From contig DEBW01000102.1 in the NCBI GenBank assembly GCA_002348905.1, positions 1-36,484 of the forward strand: 36,484 nt of DNA. The letters are read 5' to 3'. Shown piece after piece: positions 7,525 to 15,407 of this stretch. How positions within the stretch are numbered: the first letter of the stretch is position 1; each line of letters opens with the position of its first letter. The translations under genes and the position numbers were made by a program. The notes beneath the pieces are model-generated. The model saw only the letters and a program-made list of their open reading frames with translations, did no database searches and was not told the DNA's origin. The DNA comes from Ruminococcus flavefaciens. Lineage in GTDB: Bacteria > Bacillota > Clostridia > Oscillospirales > Ruminococcaceae.

Positions 7525-8511
7525 TCAGCTCTGTTTTATCCTGCAAAGATTAGCTTCTCCGGAGGACAGACTGCGGACGATGCCGTTTTCCAGCTCGACC
7601 ATGAGATTAGCATTCCTGTCGATTCCCACAGCTTTTCCGGTGATAGTCTCATTTCCGACATTTGCAGTTATCTCGTTGCCGGTAAGAAGCTCACGCCTGC
7701 GGTATTCACGCAGATAAGACCTGTTCTCTATCCGGTTGAGGTAAATGTCTATATAATTTATAACGGCTGCACACAGAGCGTTTCTGTCTATGACAATGCC
7801 TGTTTCGTCCTCGATAGAAGATGCACGTTTGCTGAGTTCCTCGTCAAAGCATCCTTCAACGCTTCGGACATTTATACCTATGCCTATAACAGCTATATCC
7901 ATAGCTCTCATTTCCATATCCATAGAGCCTTCTGTAAGTATACCGCATATCTTCTTTCCGTTGAGATACAGGTCATTTACCCACTTTATGCTTATATCCG
8001 TATCGCATAAAGACTCTATAGCCTCTGCTACAGCTACGGCTACGGCTGACGTTATCAGCGGAGCTATATGCAGGCTGAACTCCGGACGGAGTATAACGCT
8101 CATATACAGTCCCTTTCCGGAAGGGGATACAAAGCTTCTGCCCATACGTCCTTTTCCGGCGGTCTGACGGTCGGCAACTATGATAGTACCGTTGGATTTA
8201 TCCTTGGCAGTCAGTTCCTTTGCATAATTATTCGTTGAATCTATCTCATCAAGGACTATTATGCGCTTTCCAAGTACAGACGCAGTAAGCTTTGACGCAA
8301 TAAGGTGCTCAGAAAGGTGATTGCTGTCTTTTGAAAGTCTGTAGCCTTTTGCGGTAACAGAGTCGATGATATAGCCTTCACTTTCAAGAGCCTTAACAGC
8401 TTTCCATACTGCATTCCGGCTTACTCCCAGCTTTTCTGCGAGAGCTGAACCGGATATGTAATCTTTGCCTGCTTCTGCAAAGGCTTTAAGTAGGGAGTCT
8501 CTGACATTCAT
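7525..8511 (-). CDS. birA: Biotin-protein ligase / biotin repressor
   Basis: Activates biotin to biotinyl-AMP and attaches it to the carrier lysine of biotin enzymes. The form with an N-terminal DNA-binding domain also represses biotin genes. Residues 1-60 form a winged helix-turn-helix (GSALAEKLGVSRNAVWKAVKALESEGY). The catalytic domain shows GKGRMGRSF (119-127), SGKGLYMS (131-138) and KWVNDL (176-181). A small SH3-like C-terminal domain follows. 328 residues is typical of class II BirA. AGGCAGG lies 8 bases before ATG 8511, and it has its own strong promoter. No biotin synthesis gene is in the window. Confidence 0.94.
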   Translation of the reverse strand: MNVRDSLLKAFAEAGKDYISGSALAEKLGVSRNAVWKAVKALESEGYIIDSVTAKGYRLSKDSNHLSEHLIASKLTASVLGKRIIVLDEIDSTNNYAKELTAKDKSNGTIIVADRQTAGKGRMGRSFVSPSGKGLYMSVILRPEFSLHIAPLITSAVAVAVAEAIESLCDTDISIKWVNDLYLNGKKICGILTEGSMDMEMRAMDIAVIGIGINVRSVEGCFDEELSKRASSIEDETGIVIDRNALCAAVINYIDIYLNRIENRSYLREYRRRELLTGNEITANVGNETITGKAVGIDRNANLMVELENGIVRSLSSGEANLCRIKQS

Positions 8512-8560
8512 AATTTATACCTGCCTGATAGAAATGTTATAAAAATAGGAATATATATAC

Positions 8561-8589
8561 ATTATATCAGATAAAACCGGCAATGTCAA
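8561..8589 (-). promoter_or_regulatory. Sigma-A promoter of birA
   Basis: On the minus strand, TTGACA (8589-8584), a 17-base spacer and TATAAT (8566-8561): a near-perfect match lying between pepV and birA. Confidence 0.88.
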
Positions 8590-8639
8590 TCAAAATTAAA
8601 ATGTTTGAACAGTATTTATTTTACAAATCTGCTGACAGC

Positions 8640-9956
8640 TCACTTACAAAGCTCAACGATAGCTTCCGCCATAATTTCGGCATTTTTCAGCAGGTCGTCT
8701 ACAGTGATATACTCGTCAGGGCTGTGCATATGGTAGTCTTTACCGGGAAATTCTGCGCCGAAAGCAACTCCGCCGTTAATTTCGTGTACGTAAGTTCCTC
8801 CGCCGATAGCGATACTCTCGCCCTTTTCGCCGGTGACTTTCTCGTAAGTTTTCAACAGAGTTTTTACGAATGTTGAATCTGCATCGGTACAGTGAGGCTC
8901 AACACCCTCGCATGAGTCGATATCAAAGCCGATATTACGCAGTTTTTCACAGATTATAGAGCTTATCTCAGACTTTTTGCGGTCGAGTGGGAAACGGATA
9001 TCAACAGCACCGGAAAGTCTGCCGTTCTGAGTATTCAACATCGAGAGCACAAAGGTCATATCTCCGGATATTTCGTCAGAAAAGCCAAGTCCGCACGATT
9101 TTCCGTTAAATTCTCCGTGTGGGAAAAGCTCTGCAAGGCTTTTCAGTACCGGCACATCTTTACCTTCAAGCTCAGGAATACCGTTTTTGTACTCCGCAAG
9201 GAACTTTGTTATAGCATTTTCGCCTTTTTCAGGAGTTGAAGCATGAGCCGACTTTCCTGCAACTTCGCCGAATTTAGCAGTAAGACCGTCTTTCAGTGGA
9301 ATCAAGAACGTAAATTTACAGCTTGCCGGTACTGCATTTATGACTGTGCCTGCCGAGATTTCAACACCCTCCGGCTGAGCTGTTGAAAAGTACACTCTTA
9401 TCATGCCTTTCTCCGCATTTATAAGAGGGTACTCGCCGTCAGGAGTGAACACCATTGGCGGAAGTGTTCGCTTGCTTCTGTAGTACGCAAGGTCAGCAGA
9501 GCCGTTCTCCTCGTTTGTACCGAAGATAAGACGTACACCCTTGCTGAGAGGTATACCAAGCTCTCTGACGGCTCTGAGAGCGTACAGAGACGCTACAGCA
9601 GGTCCCTTGTCATCAATAGCCCCACGTCCCACAAGCTTGTCTCCGTCGATCCTGAGCGCAAATGGAGCACTGCTCCAGCCGTCTCCGGCAGGAACTACGT
9701 CAAGGTGGGAGAGTATAGCAAGTGCAGGCTCTTTATCGTCAAAGTCGGCTGAACCTGCGTAGTTATCAACATTCTCTGTTGAAAATCCGAACTCCCTGCA
9801 TTTTTTCAGCATAATATCCAGCGCACGGGCAGGCTCTCTGCCAAATGGGCAGTTTTCAACAGCTTCTCCCTGAACGCTTGGTACGGCTACAAGCTCGCTC
9901 AGGAGCTGTATCATTTCATCTTTATGGCTGTAAATATAATTTTTGATATCAGACAT
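8640..9956 (-). CDS. M20-family dipeptidase, PepV-like
   Basis: Zinc aminoacyl-dipeptidase of the PepV/Sapep type, cytosolic, for peptide use. Metal-site motifs occur in the family order: LSHLDVVPAGDGW (His, Asp), GRGAIDDKGP (bridging Asp), FGTNEENGS (Glu-Glu) and FTPDGEYP (Asp). Near the C-terminus come IAIGGGTYVHEINGG and a KDYHMHSPDEYI histidine segment. 438 residues. The start was set at ATG 9956, where GGAGG lies 7 bases upstream; the longer frame from 9992 begins inside the upstream terminator hairpin. Dipeptidase specificity is inferred from family resemblance. Confidence 0.9.
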   Translation of the reverse strand: MSDIKNYIYSHKDEMIQLLSELVAVPSVQGEAVENCPFGREPARALDIMLKKCREFGFSTENVDNYAGSADFDDKEPALAILSHLDVVPAGDGWSSAPFALRIDGDKLVGRGAIDDKGPAVASLYALRAVRELGIPLSKGVRLIFGTNEENGSADLAYYRSKRTLPPMVFTPDGEYPLINAEKGMIRVYFSTAQPEGVEISAGTVINAVPASCKFTFLIPLKDGLTAKFGEVAGKSAHASTPEKGENAITKFLAEYKNGIPELEGKDVPVLKSLAELFPHGEFNGKSCGLGFSDEISGDMTFVLSMLNTQNGRLSGAVDIRFPLDRKKSEISSIICEKLRNIGFDIDSCEGVEPHCTDADSTFVKTLLKTYEKVTGEKGESIAIGGGTYVHEINGGVAFGAEFPGKDYHMHSPDEYITVDDLLKNAEIMAEAIVELCK

Positions 9957-9977
9957 CTTAAAACCTCCGTAATATGC

Positions 9978-10002
9978 AAAAAACCGCAGCATAATGCTGC
10001 GG
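9978..10002 (-). terminator. Terminator of the ABC ATPase gene
   Basis: On the minus strand, an 8-bp stem CCGCAGCA/TGCTGCGG followed by six T. A smaller GCCAT/ATGGC hairpin (10017-10032) precedes it on the same transcript. Confidence 0.85.
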
Positions 10003-10097
10003 TCATCTGCTCCGCCGCCATTGCCTCATGGCACCGGAATAAAAAAGAAAGGATAAATATGAAAATTGAATATTTCAATAATTTATTCTTAATATGA

Positions 10098-11222
10098 TCA
10101 GTTAACGATAGCCTTCTCAGTTTCCTTATCGAAGATATGGATTCTGTTAGGATCAATAGCAACCTTGATCTGATCGCCAGGTCTTGCTGTAGATCTTGGG
10201 CTAACTCTTGCTGTGAGGTTGTTGCCCTCGCAGATGAGGTAGAGGTATGTCTCAGCACCCATCATTTCAGTGATTTCAACGTAAGCGTCGATAACACCTG
10301 TTGAAGCATTGGAGAGGTACATTTCCTCATCGTGGATGCTCTCAGGACGAACACCGAGGATGATCTCCTTGCCTACATAGTGACCGAGATCGTCGTTTAC
10401 CTTTGACTCAGGAACGATGATCTGGAACTTCTGACCTCTGTCAGAGCCGAATTCAACGATGAACTGACCGTACTCTTCTCTGAGAACAGCGTCGATGAAG
10501 TTCATCTGAGGAGAACCAAGGAATCCTGCAACGAACTTGTTTACTGGTCTCTCATAGAGGTTCTGAGGAGTATCTACCTGCTGAACAAAACCGTCCTTCA
10601 TACATACGATTCTGTCACCCATTGTCATAGCCTCAGTCTGGTCATGAGTTACGTAGATGAATGTAGTACCGAGCTTCTTGTGGATCTTGGAGATCTCAGT
10701 TCTCATCTGAGCACGGAGCTTAGCATCGAGGTTTGAGAGAGGCTCGTCGAGAAGGAATACCTTAGGTGAACGAACGATAGCACGACCGAGCGCAACACGC
10801 TGTCTCTGACCACCGGACATAGCCTTTGGCTTTCTGTCGAGGAGGTGTGAAAGGTCGAGTATCTTAGCAGCCTCGTTAACCTTTCTCTCGATCTCATCCT
10901 TAGGAACTTTACGGAGCTTGAGTCCGAAAGCCATGTTATCGAATACAGTCATATGAGGATAAAGAGCATAGTTCTGGAAAACCATTGCTATATCTCTGTC
11001 CTTAGGAGCGATATCATTTACAAGACGGTCGCCGATGTAGAGCTCACCCTCTGAGATCTCTTCAAGACCAGCGATCATACGAAGAGTTGTTGATTTACCA
11101 CATCCGGAAGGGCCAACGAGAACGATAAATTCCTTATCTCTGATCTCTAAGTTAACGTCTGTTACTGCAACAACGCCGCCCGGATATTTTTTATAAATGC
11201 CTTTAAGTGTTAAGCCTGCCAT
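10098..11222 (-). CDS. Carbohydrate ABC importer ATPase, MsmK/UgpC family
   Basis: Cytosolic ATPase that powers sugar importers. Walker A GPSGCGKST is at 37-45, Q-loop at VFQNYALYPH, signature MSGGQRQRV at 135-143, Walker B VFLLDEP at 155-161 and the switch His in YVTHDQ (193). A C-terminal TOBE-type regulatory region (about 240-374) includes VRPESIH and RVSPRS. No permease or binding-protein gene is adjacent. In Gram-positives such orphan ATPases (MsmX, MsmK) often serve several sugar importers, which fits a fibre degrader; that sharing is inferred. GGAGG precedes ATG 11222 by 10 bases. Its own promoter and terminator make it monocistronic. Confidence 0.93.
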   Translation of the reverse strand: MAGLTLKGIYKKYPGGVVAVTDVNLEIRDKEFIVLVGPSGCGKSTTLRMIAGLEEISEGELYIGDRLVNDIAPKDRDIAMVFQNYALYPHMTVFDNMAFGLKLRKVPKDEIERKVNEAAKILDLSHLLDRKPKAMSGGQRQRVALGRAIVRSPKVFLLDEPLSNLDAKLRAQMRTEISKIHKKLGTTFIYVTHDQTEAMTMGDRIVCMKDGFVQQVDTPQNLYERPVNKFVAGFLGSPQMNFIDAVLREEYGQFIVEFGSDRGQKFQIIVPESKVNDDLGHYVGKEIILGVRPESIHDEEMYLSNASTGVIDAYVEITEMMGAETYLYLICEGNNLTARVSPRSTARPGDQIKVAIDPNRIHIFDKETEKAIVN

Positions 11223-11293
11223 TTAATCCAGTCCTCCAGTTCAATATTTCATTTCTTGCGATAGCCAATCTACACAGTATCAGCTATAATAAT

Positions 11294-11322
11294 ATAATAC
11301 CATTATTGCTTTTATTTTTCAA
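11294..11322 (-). promoter_or_regulatory. Promoter of the ABC ATPase gene
   Basis: On the minus strand, TTGAAA (11322-11317), a 17-base spacer and TATTAT (11299-11294). This leaves a leader of roughly 65 bases. Confidence 0.65.
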
Positions 11323-11340
11323 GATGCTAAATTGACAAAG

Positions 11341-12126
11341 TTACAAATATTTGTTTATTAGAAATGCCGAAAAAATGCCCGAAAATTCCGCACAAAAAAC
11401 CTCGAAATCAAGAGGACGGAACAAGTTTTCAACATCTTTGTGCAATAATTCCATACACTGACCAAATCCCAGTTTTTCGGGAAGAACCAAACCTCCTAAA
11501 GAAACTCTCATGAGCACATCGACATGATTACCGGCTGCGGCAAACATTCTTTTGACCTGATGATACTTTCCTTCATTCAATTCAATAAAAGCCAGTTTTT
11601 CGGAGTTTTCAACATTCATTATCCTTGCCGGCATACATTGATAACCGTCTGACAAAGTAATTCCCTGCAAAAAAATGTCAATATATTTACTTTGAAATGG
11701 CTTGTCAAGTTTCACAATGTAAACTTTTGGTATGTGTTTCTTCGGAGAGAGTATCCGGTGAGCAAGGTCGCCGTCATCTGTCAGCAGAAGTGCGCCGAGA
11801 GAATCCTTGTCAAGTCTTCCGGCAGGAAACATATTTTTTGTCCTGAGTTCCGGCGGTATAAGCTCCATAACGGTCTTTCCGTCCTTATCATCAGTAGAGC
11901 TTACATAGCCTTCCGGCTTGTTAAGGAGTATATACCGAAACTTCTCTGAACGTATGATATTTCCCGATACTTCGACAGTATCAGCATCAGGCTCTATCTT
12001 TGCATCAGACTTTTTGACAGTCTGACCGTTGACTTTTATACGCCCTTTTGAAGCAAGTTCCTTTATCTGACTGCGTGTATACTCGCTTCTTTCAGAGATG
12101 AATTTATCAAGTCTTACCTGCGGCAC
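11341..12126 (-). CDS. RsuA-family 16S-type pseudouridine synthase
   Basis: Isomerises a uridine in rRNA. An N-terminal S4 RNA-binding domain (about 1-50: RLDKFISERSEYTRSQIKEL) precedes the catalytic domain, with GRLDKDSLGALLLTDDG (catalytic Asp106) and EGKYHQVKRMFAAAGNHV, the RsuA/RluB-type signature. 261 residues from a GTG start at 12126, chosen because GGGAGG lies 7 bases upstream and the S4 domain then begins at once. The longer frame from 12192 adds an unrelated-looking N-terminus, and the overlapping ATG at 12128 is out of frame. RsuA (Psi516) is likelier than RluB, but the target position cannot be read from sequence. Confidence 0.9.
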   Translation of the reverse strand: MPQVRLDKFISERSEYTRSQIKELASKGRIKVNGQTVKKSDAKIEPDADTVEVSGNIIRSEKFRYILLNKPEGYVSSTDDKDGKTVMELIPPELRTKNMFPAGRLDKDSLGALLLTDDGDLAHRILSPKKHIPKVYIVKLDKPFQSKYIDIFLQGITLSDGYQCMPARIMNVENSEKLAFIELNEGKYHQVKRMFAAAGNHVDVLMRVSLGGLVLPEKLGFGQCMELLHKDVENLFRPLDFEVFCAEFSGIFSAFLINKYL

Positions 12127-12197
12127 ATTTTTACCTCCCGTGGAATAATTCTTGTTTTTGAGTGAATAGTATAGACAAAGAGCCTTTTTCAATTATT

Positions 12198-12214
12198 AAT
12201 TCATAATGCATAAT
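12198..12214. repeat. 17-base AATTCATAATGCATAAT repeat copy 2
   Basis: Exact second copy of 4295-4311, upstream of the rsuA-like gene and about 90 bases from REP pair 4. Confidence 0.6.
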
Positions 12215-12305
12215 TCATAAGCGCCAAGCGGGCGCAGCGCAATACGCATACCCACTCTTTATGTTAATGTTACATACGGCTTGCGACCATAATTATCGTG
12301 AAACC

Positions 12306-12377
12306 TGTAGGGGCGAGTTCCGCTCGCCCGAATATAATTACCGGTTACAGCACGGGCGCACGGAATGCGCCCCTACT
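12306..12377. repeat. REP-like inverted pair 4
   Basis: Unit A 12306-12330 has stem GGGCGAG/CTCGCCC. Unit B 12353-12377 has stem GGGCGCA/TGCGCCC, its foot ending CCCTACT instead of CCCTACA. Feet are outward. It lies between the divergent rsuA-like and DUF4830 genes. The sequence after unit B, with ATATCTGACAGCTAAAT (12387-12403), resembles that after pair 1. Confidence 0.83.
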
Positions 12378-12422
12378 GATTTCTTATATCTGACAGCTAA
12401 ATTATATCAAAGGAGCATTTAT

Positions 12423-12854
12423 ATGAACAAAAAAACCCTTTTCATACTCATTGCAGCCGCTGCCGTGACCGGTGCGGTAATACTGCTTTTTCCAGACAAA
12501 AAAACCGGCAGAGACATCCCGAAAACTCCTCCCGTTGATGCTTCTACCGTCAGCAGCCGCATCGACTATTTCGCTTCCCACGGCTGGGAAGTTGAGGAGA
12601 CAGGGGAGAAGAATATCATTATACCTTCCGATTTTTCGCCTGCCTATGAGGAATACGCACGTATTCAGGATAAACAGGGGATGCCGCTGAGAAAATATGC
12701 CGGTCAGAACGCTCAGCTTTACGTATACGAAGTAAAAAACTACAGTCCCGAAAACCGGAAAATGCTCGCAGAACTGCTGGTCTGCAATGATACAGCCGTA
12801 GCATCCATGGTCTACAGCGATGACGGCGGAAGCCTCCGTCTTGCTGTAAGCTAA
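12423..12854 (+). CDS. DUF4830-like membrane-anchored protein
   Basis: 143 residues. One N-terminal membrane segment (about 5-21) may be an uncleaved anchor or signal, leaving an extracytoplasmic domain. That domain carries the pattern YFASHGWEVE...NIIIPSDFSPAYEEYARIQDKQGMPLRKYAG...YVYEVKNY...AELLVCNDTAVASM, which I recognise as the DUF4830 family common in Clostridia. Its function is unknown. AAGGAG lies 7 bases before ATG 12423. It converges on the next gene with a single base between the two stops and no visible terminator. Confidence 0.82.
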   Translation: MNKKTLFILIAAAAVTGAVILLFPDKKTGRDIPKTPPVDASTVSSRIDYFASHGWEVEETGEKNIIIPSDFSPAYEEYARIQDKQGMPLRKYAGQNAQLYVYEVKNYSPENRKMLAELLVCNDTAVASMVYSDDGGSLRLAVS

Positions 12855-12855
12855 A

Positions 12856-13227
12856 TCACTTAAAAGGCTTTATCATATTTCCAATAACAGGTATTTTTAA
12901 AGCCATTCCCTTTGATGCGCCAAGAACCAGTATTACCATAACAGCAAGTGTCAGAATATTTATCAGACCGCCTAAAAGTCCTAAAACAGGGGATATACTG
13001 CCTAAAACTCCGGTTATTATTTCAACTGCAAAGAATATTATCATCCAGCAGAGTCCCTGATTTGCATGAAATTTGCAGAAATCAGAATTGCTGTCAACAA
13101 GTATAGGCAGGAAAAAAAGGAGAGGAAAAATGTATACTAAAACAGCGTATACCATATTTTTTCTCATATCTTCGCCGAATCTCATCTGCTCTTCATCATC
13201 GTTGAATCTTTCTAAGAATTCGTACAT
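12856..13227 (-). CDS. DUF4870-like three-helix membrane protein
   Basis: 123 residues with membrane segments at about 27-45, 58-77 and 82-103, and the FHANQGLCWMII motif typical of DUF4870/Tic20-like small membrane proteins. Function unknown. GGAGG lies 7 bases before ATG 13227, within the 3' end of nrdR; the two genes overlap by 16 bases, so it is probably co-translated as the last gene of the nrdR operon. Confidence 0.82.
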   Translation of the reverse strand: MYEFLERFNDDEEQMRFGEDMRKNMVYAVLVYIFPLLFFLPILVDSNSDFCKFHANQGLCWMIIFFAVEIITGVLGSISPVLGLLGGLINILTLAVMVILVLGASKGMALKIPVIGNMIKPFK

Positions 13228-13694
13228 ATATCTTCCTCCGATTCAGTATTTTTTCTTTCAAGCTCGCTTATAACTGATACAAAGCTCGCAATATCCGTAA
13301 AGTCCTCATATACCGATGCAAAGCGTATATATGCGATAGCGTCGATATTTCTGAGCTGGGCAAGTACAAATTCGCCTATTTCCTTTGATTTTGCGACGTT
13401 TGTCAGCTCATTTGCGTAATGATTCTCTATATTGTCAGCTATTTTCTCGACCTGATCCATTGTGACAGGTCGCTTTTTTATTGCATTGAAAATACCTGTG
13501 ATAAGCTTGTTCCTGTTGAAAACTTCATAGCTGCCGCTTCGCTTTTCCACCATGAGCAGCGGCTTTTCCATTATTTCATACGTCGTGAACCTTGAACCAC
13601 AGTTGATACATTCTCTCCTGCGCTTTATCTTTTCGTCCTTTGGTCTTGAATCTATGACCTTTGAATCAGGAAATCCGCAATACGGACATCTCAT
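13212..13694 (-). CDS. nrdR: Ribonucleotide reductase regulator NrdR
   Basis: Represses ribonucleotide reductase genes in response to (d)ATP. A Zn ribbon with Cys3, Cys6, Cys29 and Cys32 is followed by RRRECINCGSRFTTYE. An ATP-cone follows (about 45-140: LMVEKRSGSYEVFNRNKLITGI...). 160 residues, standard length. The ATG overlaps the stop of the upstream gene as ATGA (13691-13694). Clear NrdR boxes were not identified in the window; its reductase targets lie elsewhere. Confidence 0.96.
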   Translation of the reverse strand: MRCPYCGFPDSKVIDSRPKDEKIKRRRECINCGSRFTTYEIMEKPLLMVEKRSGSYEVFNRNKLITGIFNAIKKRPVTMDQVEKIADNIENHYANELTNVAKSKEIGEFVLAQLRNIDAIAYIRFASVYEDFTDIASFVSVISELERKNTESEEDICTNS

Positions 13695-14488
13695 CCGGCA
13701 GCCTCCTCTCTTGCCTGAGCTGTCATTTTAGCAAGCATATTATAACTTGAAACAAGGTCGCTTATGCCGCTGAAACCGCTTCTGTAGAGTTCGAGTATTA
13801 TATTTACGTCAGGACTGAGCTTTTCCAGCTTCTGAAAGAACGTTTTGAACCTGAAATTTCCTCTGCCGATAAGCAGACAGTCTCCAAGCTCACCTGAATC
13901 GCTGATATGCACATGGCTTATGCTCTTTCCGGCAGCATTCAGGAACAGGAACGGATTCTCGCCGGCACGTACAGCCTGCTTTGTATCGAGTACGAAAGCA
14001 AAGTCGTCTCCAAGCATATCCGCCATTTCACGCACAAATGCAGCTGAACCGCTCCGGCATCTTGCCACATTTTCCAGTGCTACCTTTACGCCGTGCTCTT
14101 TTCCGAGAGCATAGAGCTTTGAGTATCTTTCACAGTAAAATTCTGCCGGTTTATCGGCTTTTCCGCCGTGAAGCACGAATATTTCAGCTCCGACTATATT
14201 CATGAATCTGAAATACAGCCTTAAATACTCCATAGCGTCCTCGAATCTGCGCTCATAATCCGAAAAGAACATGAGCTGTTCCATTTCGCTTGTGAAAGGG
14301 TGTACAGAGCAGCATTTTACTTCAAACCGCTTCAGCATATTGGCTATACTGTGAGCGTAGCCTTTTTTCAGTTCTGACTGTGTATTTATAAATATTTCAA
14401 CATTAGGAATACCGTTGACCGCAAGTTCATACAGGCTTTCTTCCAGCGGTTTAGGGTACATACAGGCTGTCGAAACTCCGGCGTTCAT
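13691..14488 (-). CDS. TIM-barrel sugar isomerase / AP-endonuclease-2-like protein
   Basis: 265 residues of the xylose-isomerase-like barrel superfamily. Barrel strands with metal-type residues can be seen: VEIFIN, CSVHPFT, IFVLHGGKAD, VALENVAR, FAFVLDTKQAV, SHVHISDS and NIILELYRSG. Glu, Asp, His and Glu fall at the ends of successive strands, as expected for a divalent-metal site. The substrate is unknown; the family includes sugar epimerases and endonuclease IV. The start was set at ATG 14488 (GGAGG 7 bases upstream). First gene of the operon with nrdR and the DUF4870-like gene. Confidence 0.85.
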   Translation of the reverse strand: MNAGVSTACMYPKPLEESLYELAVNGIPNVEIFINTQSELKKGYAHSIANMLKRFEVKCCSVHPFTSEMEQLMFFSDYERRFEDAMEYLRLYFRFMNIVGAEIFVLHGGKADKPAEFYCERYSKLYALGKEHGVKVALENVARCRSGSAAFVREMADMLGDDFAFVLDTKQAVRAGENPFLFLNAAGKSISHVHISDSGELGDCLLIGRGNFRFKTFFQKLEKLSPDVNIILELYRSGFSGISDLVSSYNMLAKMTAQAREEAAG

Positions 14489-14520
14489 GCGGTCACCTCC
14501 CATAGTATATCTATGATTTA

Positions 14521-14548
14521 ATTATACCATTTTCCATGATTTTGTCAA
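14521..14548 (-). promoter_or_regulatory. Sigma-A promoter of the isomerase-nrdR operon
   Basis: On the minus strand, TTGACA (14548-14543), a 16-base spacer and TATAAT (14526-14521). Confidence 0.85.
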
Positions 14549-14615
14549 TATTAATTTTTGGCATATGATATACTTCTCAGTCTGTCAATAAACATAATAT
14601 TTGCGGTAAAATCAG

Positions 14616-14685
14616 CGGACGACCAATGGTCGTCCCTACAAAACTAAGGAATTTCCAAATTGTAGGGACGGCGATTCGCCGTCCG
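14616..14685. repeat. REP-like pair 5, feet inward
   Basis: Unit A 14616-14640 (stem GGACGACCA/TGGTCGTCC) ends CCCTACA, and unit B 14661-14685 (stem GGACGGCGA/TCGCCGTCC) begins TGTAGGG. Here the two feet face each other, the reverse of the other five pairs. It has the same stem combination as pair 3. It lies in the divergent gap between the isomerase and YtaF-like genes. Confidence 0.83.
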
Positions 14686-14784
14686 TTCTGCAATTTTAAA
14701 TAAATCGTACTTTTTCGGCGGCAAATGCATATTATGCTATGGCTGAACCAATATTCTGCCATATTATTTACCGGAGGTGCTGAA

Positions 14785-15405
14785 TTGTATCAGGAAATAC
14801 TGCTGGCTTTTATCGTCAGCATAGACATATACCTAATTTCCATTGCTTACTGCAACAAGGATATAAAAATCCCTTTTTCCTCAGCGGCGGTCATAAGTCT
14901 CGCCGGAGCTATGGTAATGGGATTTTCACTAAAACTCTCAGATATCATATGCCGCTATATTTCGCCGGAGATGTGCCATATCCTCAGTTTTGCCGTATTA
15001 CTGAGCATCGGCATTATAACCGTGCTGAAAAGCGCTGTAAGGAATGTCGTGAAAAAACTGACCGAAAGGGGAGAGATATCGCTGAAAACTGACTGCGGTG
15101 ACCTTCTGATAAAGCTTTATCTCGATGATACCGCTGCTGACCTCGATAATTCCAAAAGTCTCAGCGTTGCTGAAGCTTTTTCCCTCGCACTTGCAGGCTC
15201 GCTTGACTGCGCCGGAATGGGACTGAGCTGCGGATATAACGATATATCGGCAATACGCACGGCTGCATTTACCTTTCTTGCCGGAGCTGCCGCACTGAAA
15301 CTCGGAAATATCACCGGCAAAAAAATTTCCTCCCTTGACCACGATTTTTCATGGCTGGGAGGAGCTTTTCTCATAGCTTTTGCTTTTTTTGAATTCTTTG
15401 AATGA
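14785..15405 (+). CDS. YtaF/MntP-like polytopic membrane protein
   Basis: 206 residues. Two halves each begin with a conserved acidic-containing helix: LLAFIVSIDIYLISIAYCNKDIKIP and AFSLALAGSLDCAGMGLSCGY. This is the duplicated layout of MntP/YtaF proteins (six helices, two repeats). YtaF is a sporulation-linked membrane protein in Bacillus and MntP exports Mn; the role here is open. The DIKIP motif after the first helix fits YtaF better. The start is TTG 14785, set by GGAGG 7 bases upstream; the longer frame from 14725 has no such site. It converges on the next gene with a two-base gap. Confidence 0.82.
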   Translation: MYQEILLAFIVSIDIYLISIAYCNKDIKIPFSSAAVISLAGAMVMGFSLKLSDIICRYISPEMCHILSFAVLLSIGIITVLKSAVRNVVKKLTERGEISLKTDCGDLLIKLYLDDTAADLDNSKSLSVAEAFSLALAGSLDCAGMGLSCGYNDISAIRTAAFTFLAGAAALKLGNITGKKISSLDHDFSWLGGAFLIAFAFFEFFE

Positions 15406-15407
15406 GC

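Noticed and set aside
9957..9992. Longer N-terminus of the PepV-like protein
   Set aside because: The upstream ATG is inside a terminator hairpin and lacks a ribosome site; ATG 9956 has GGAGG at 7 bases.
14577..14762. Minus-strand open frame of 61 residues
   Set aside because: It is made largely of REP pair 5 and overlaps the YtaF-like gene's leader; no ribosome site.
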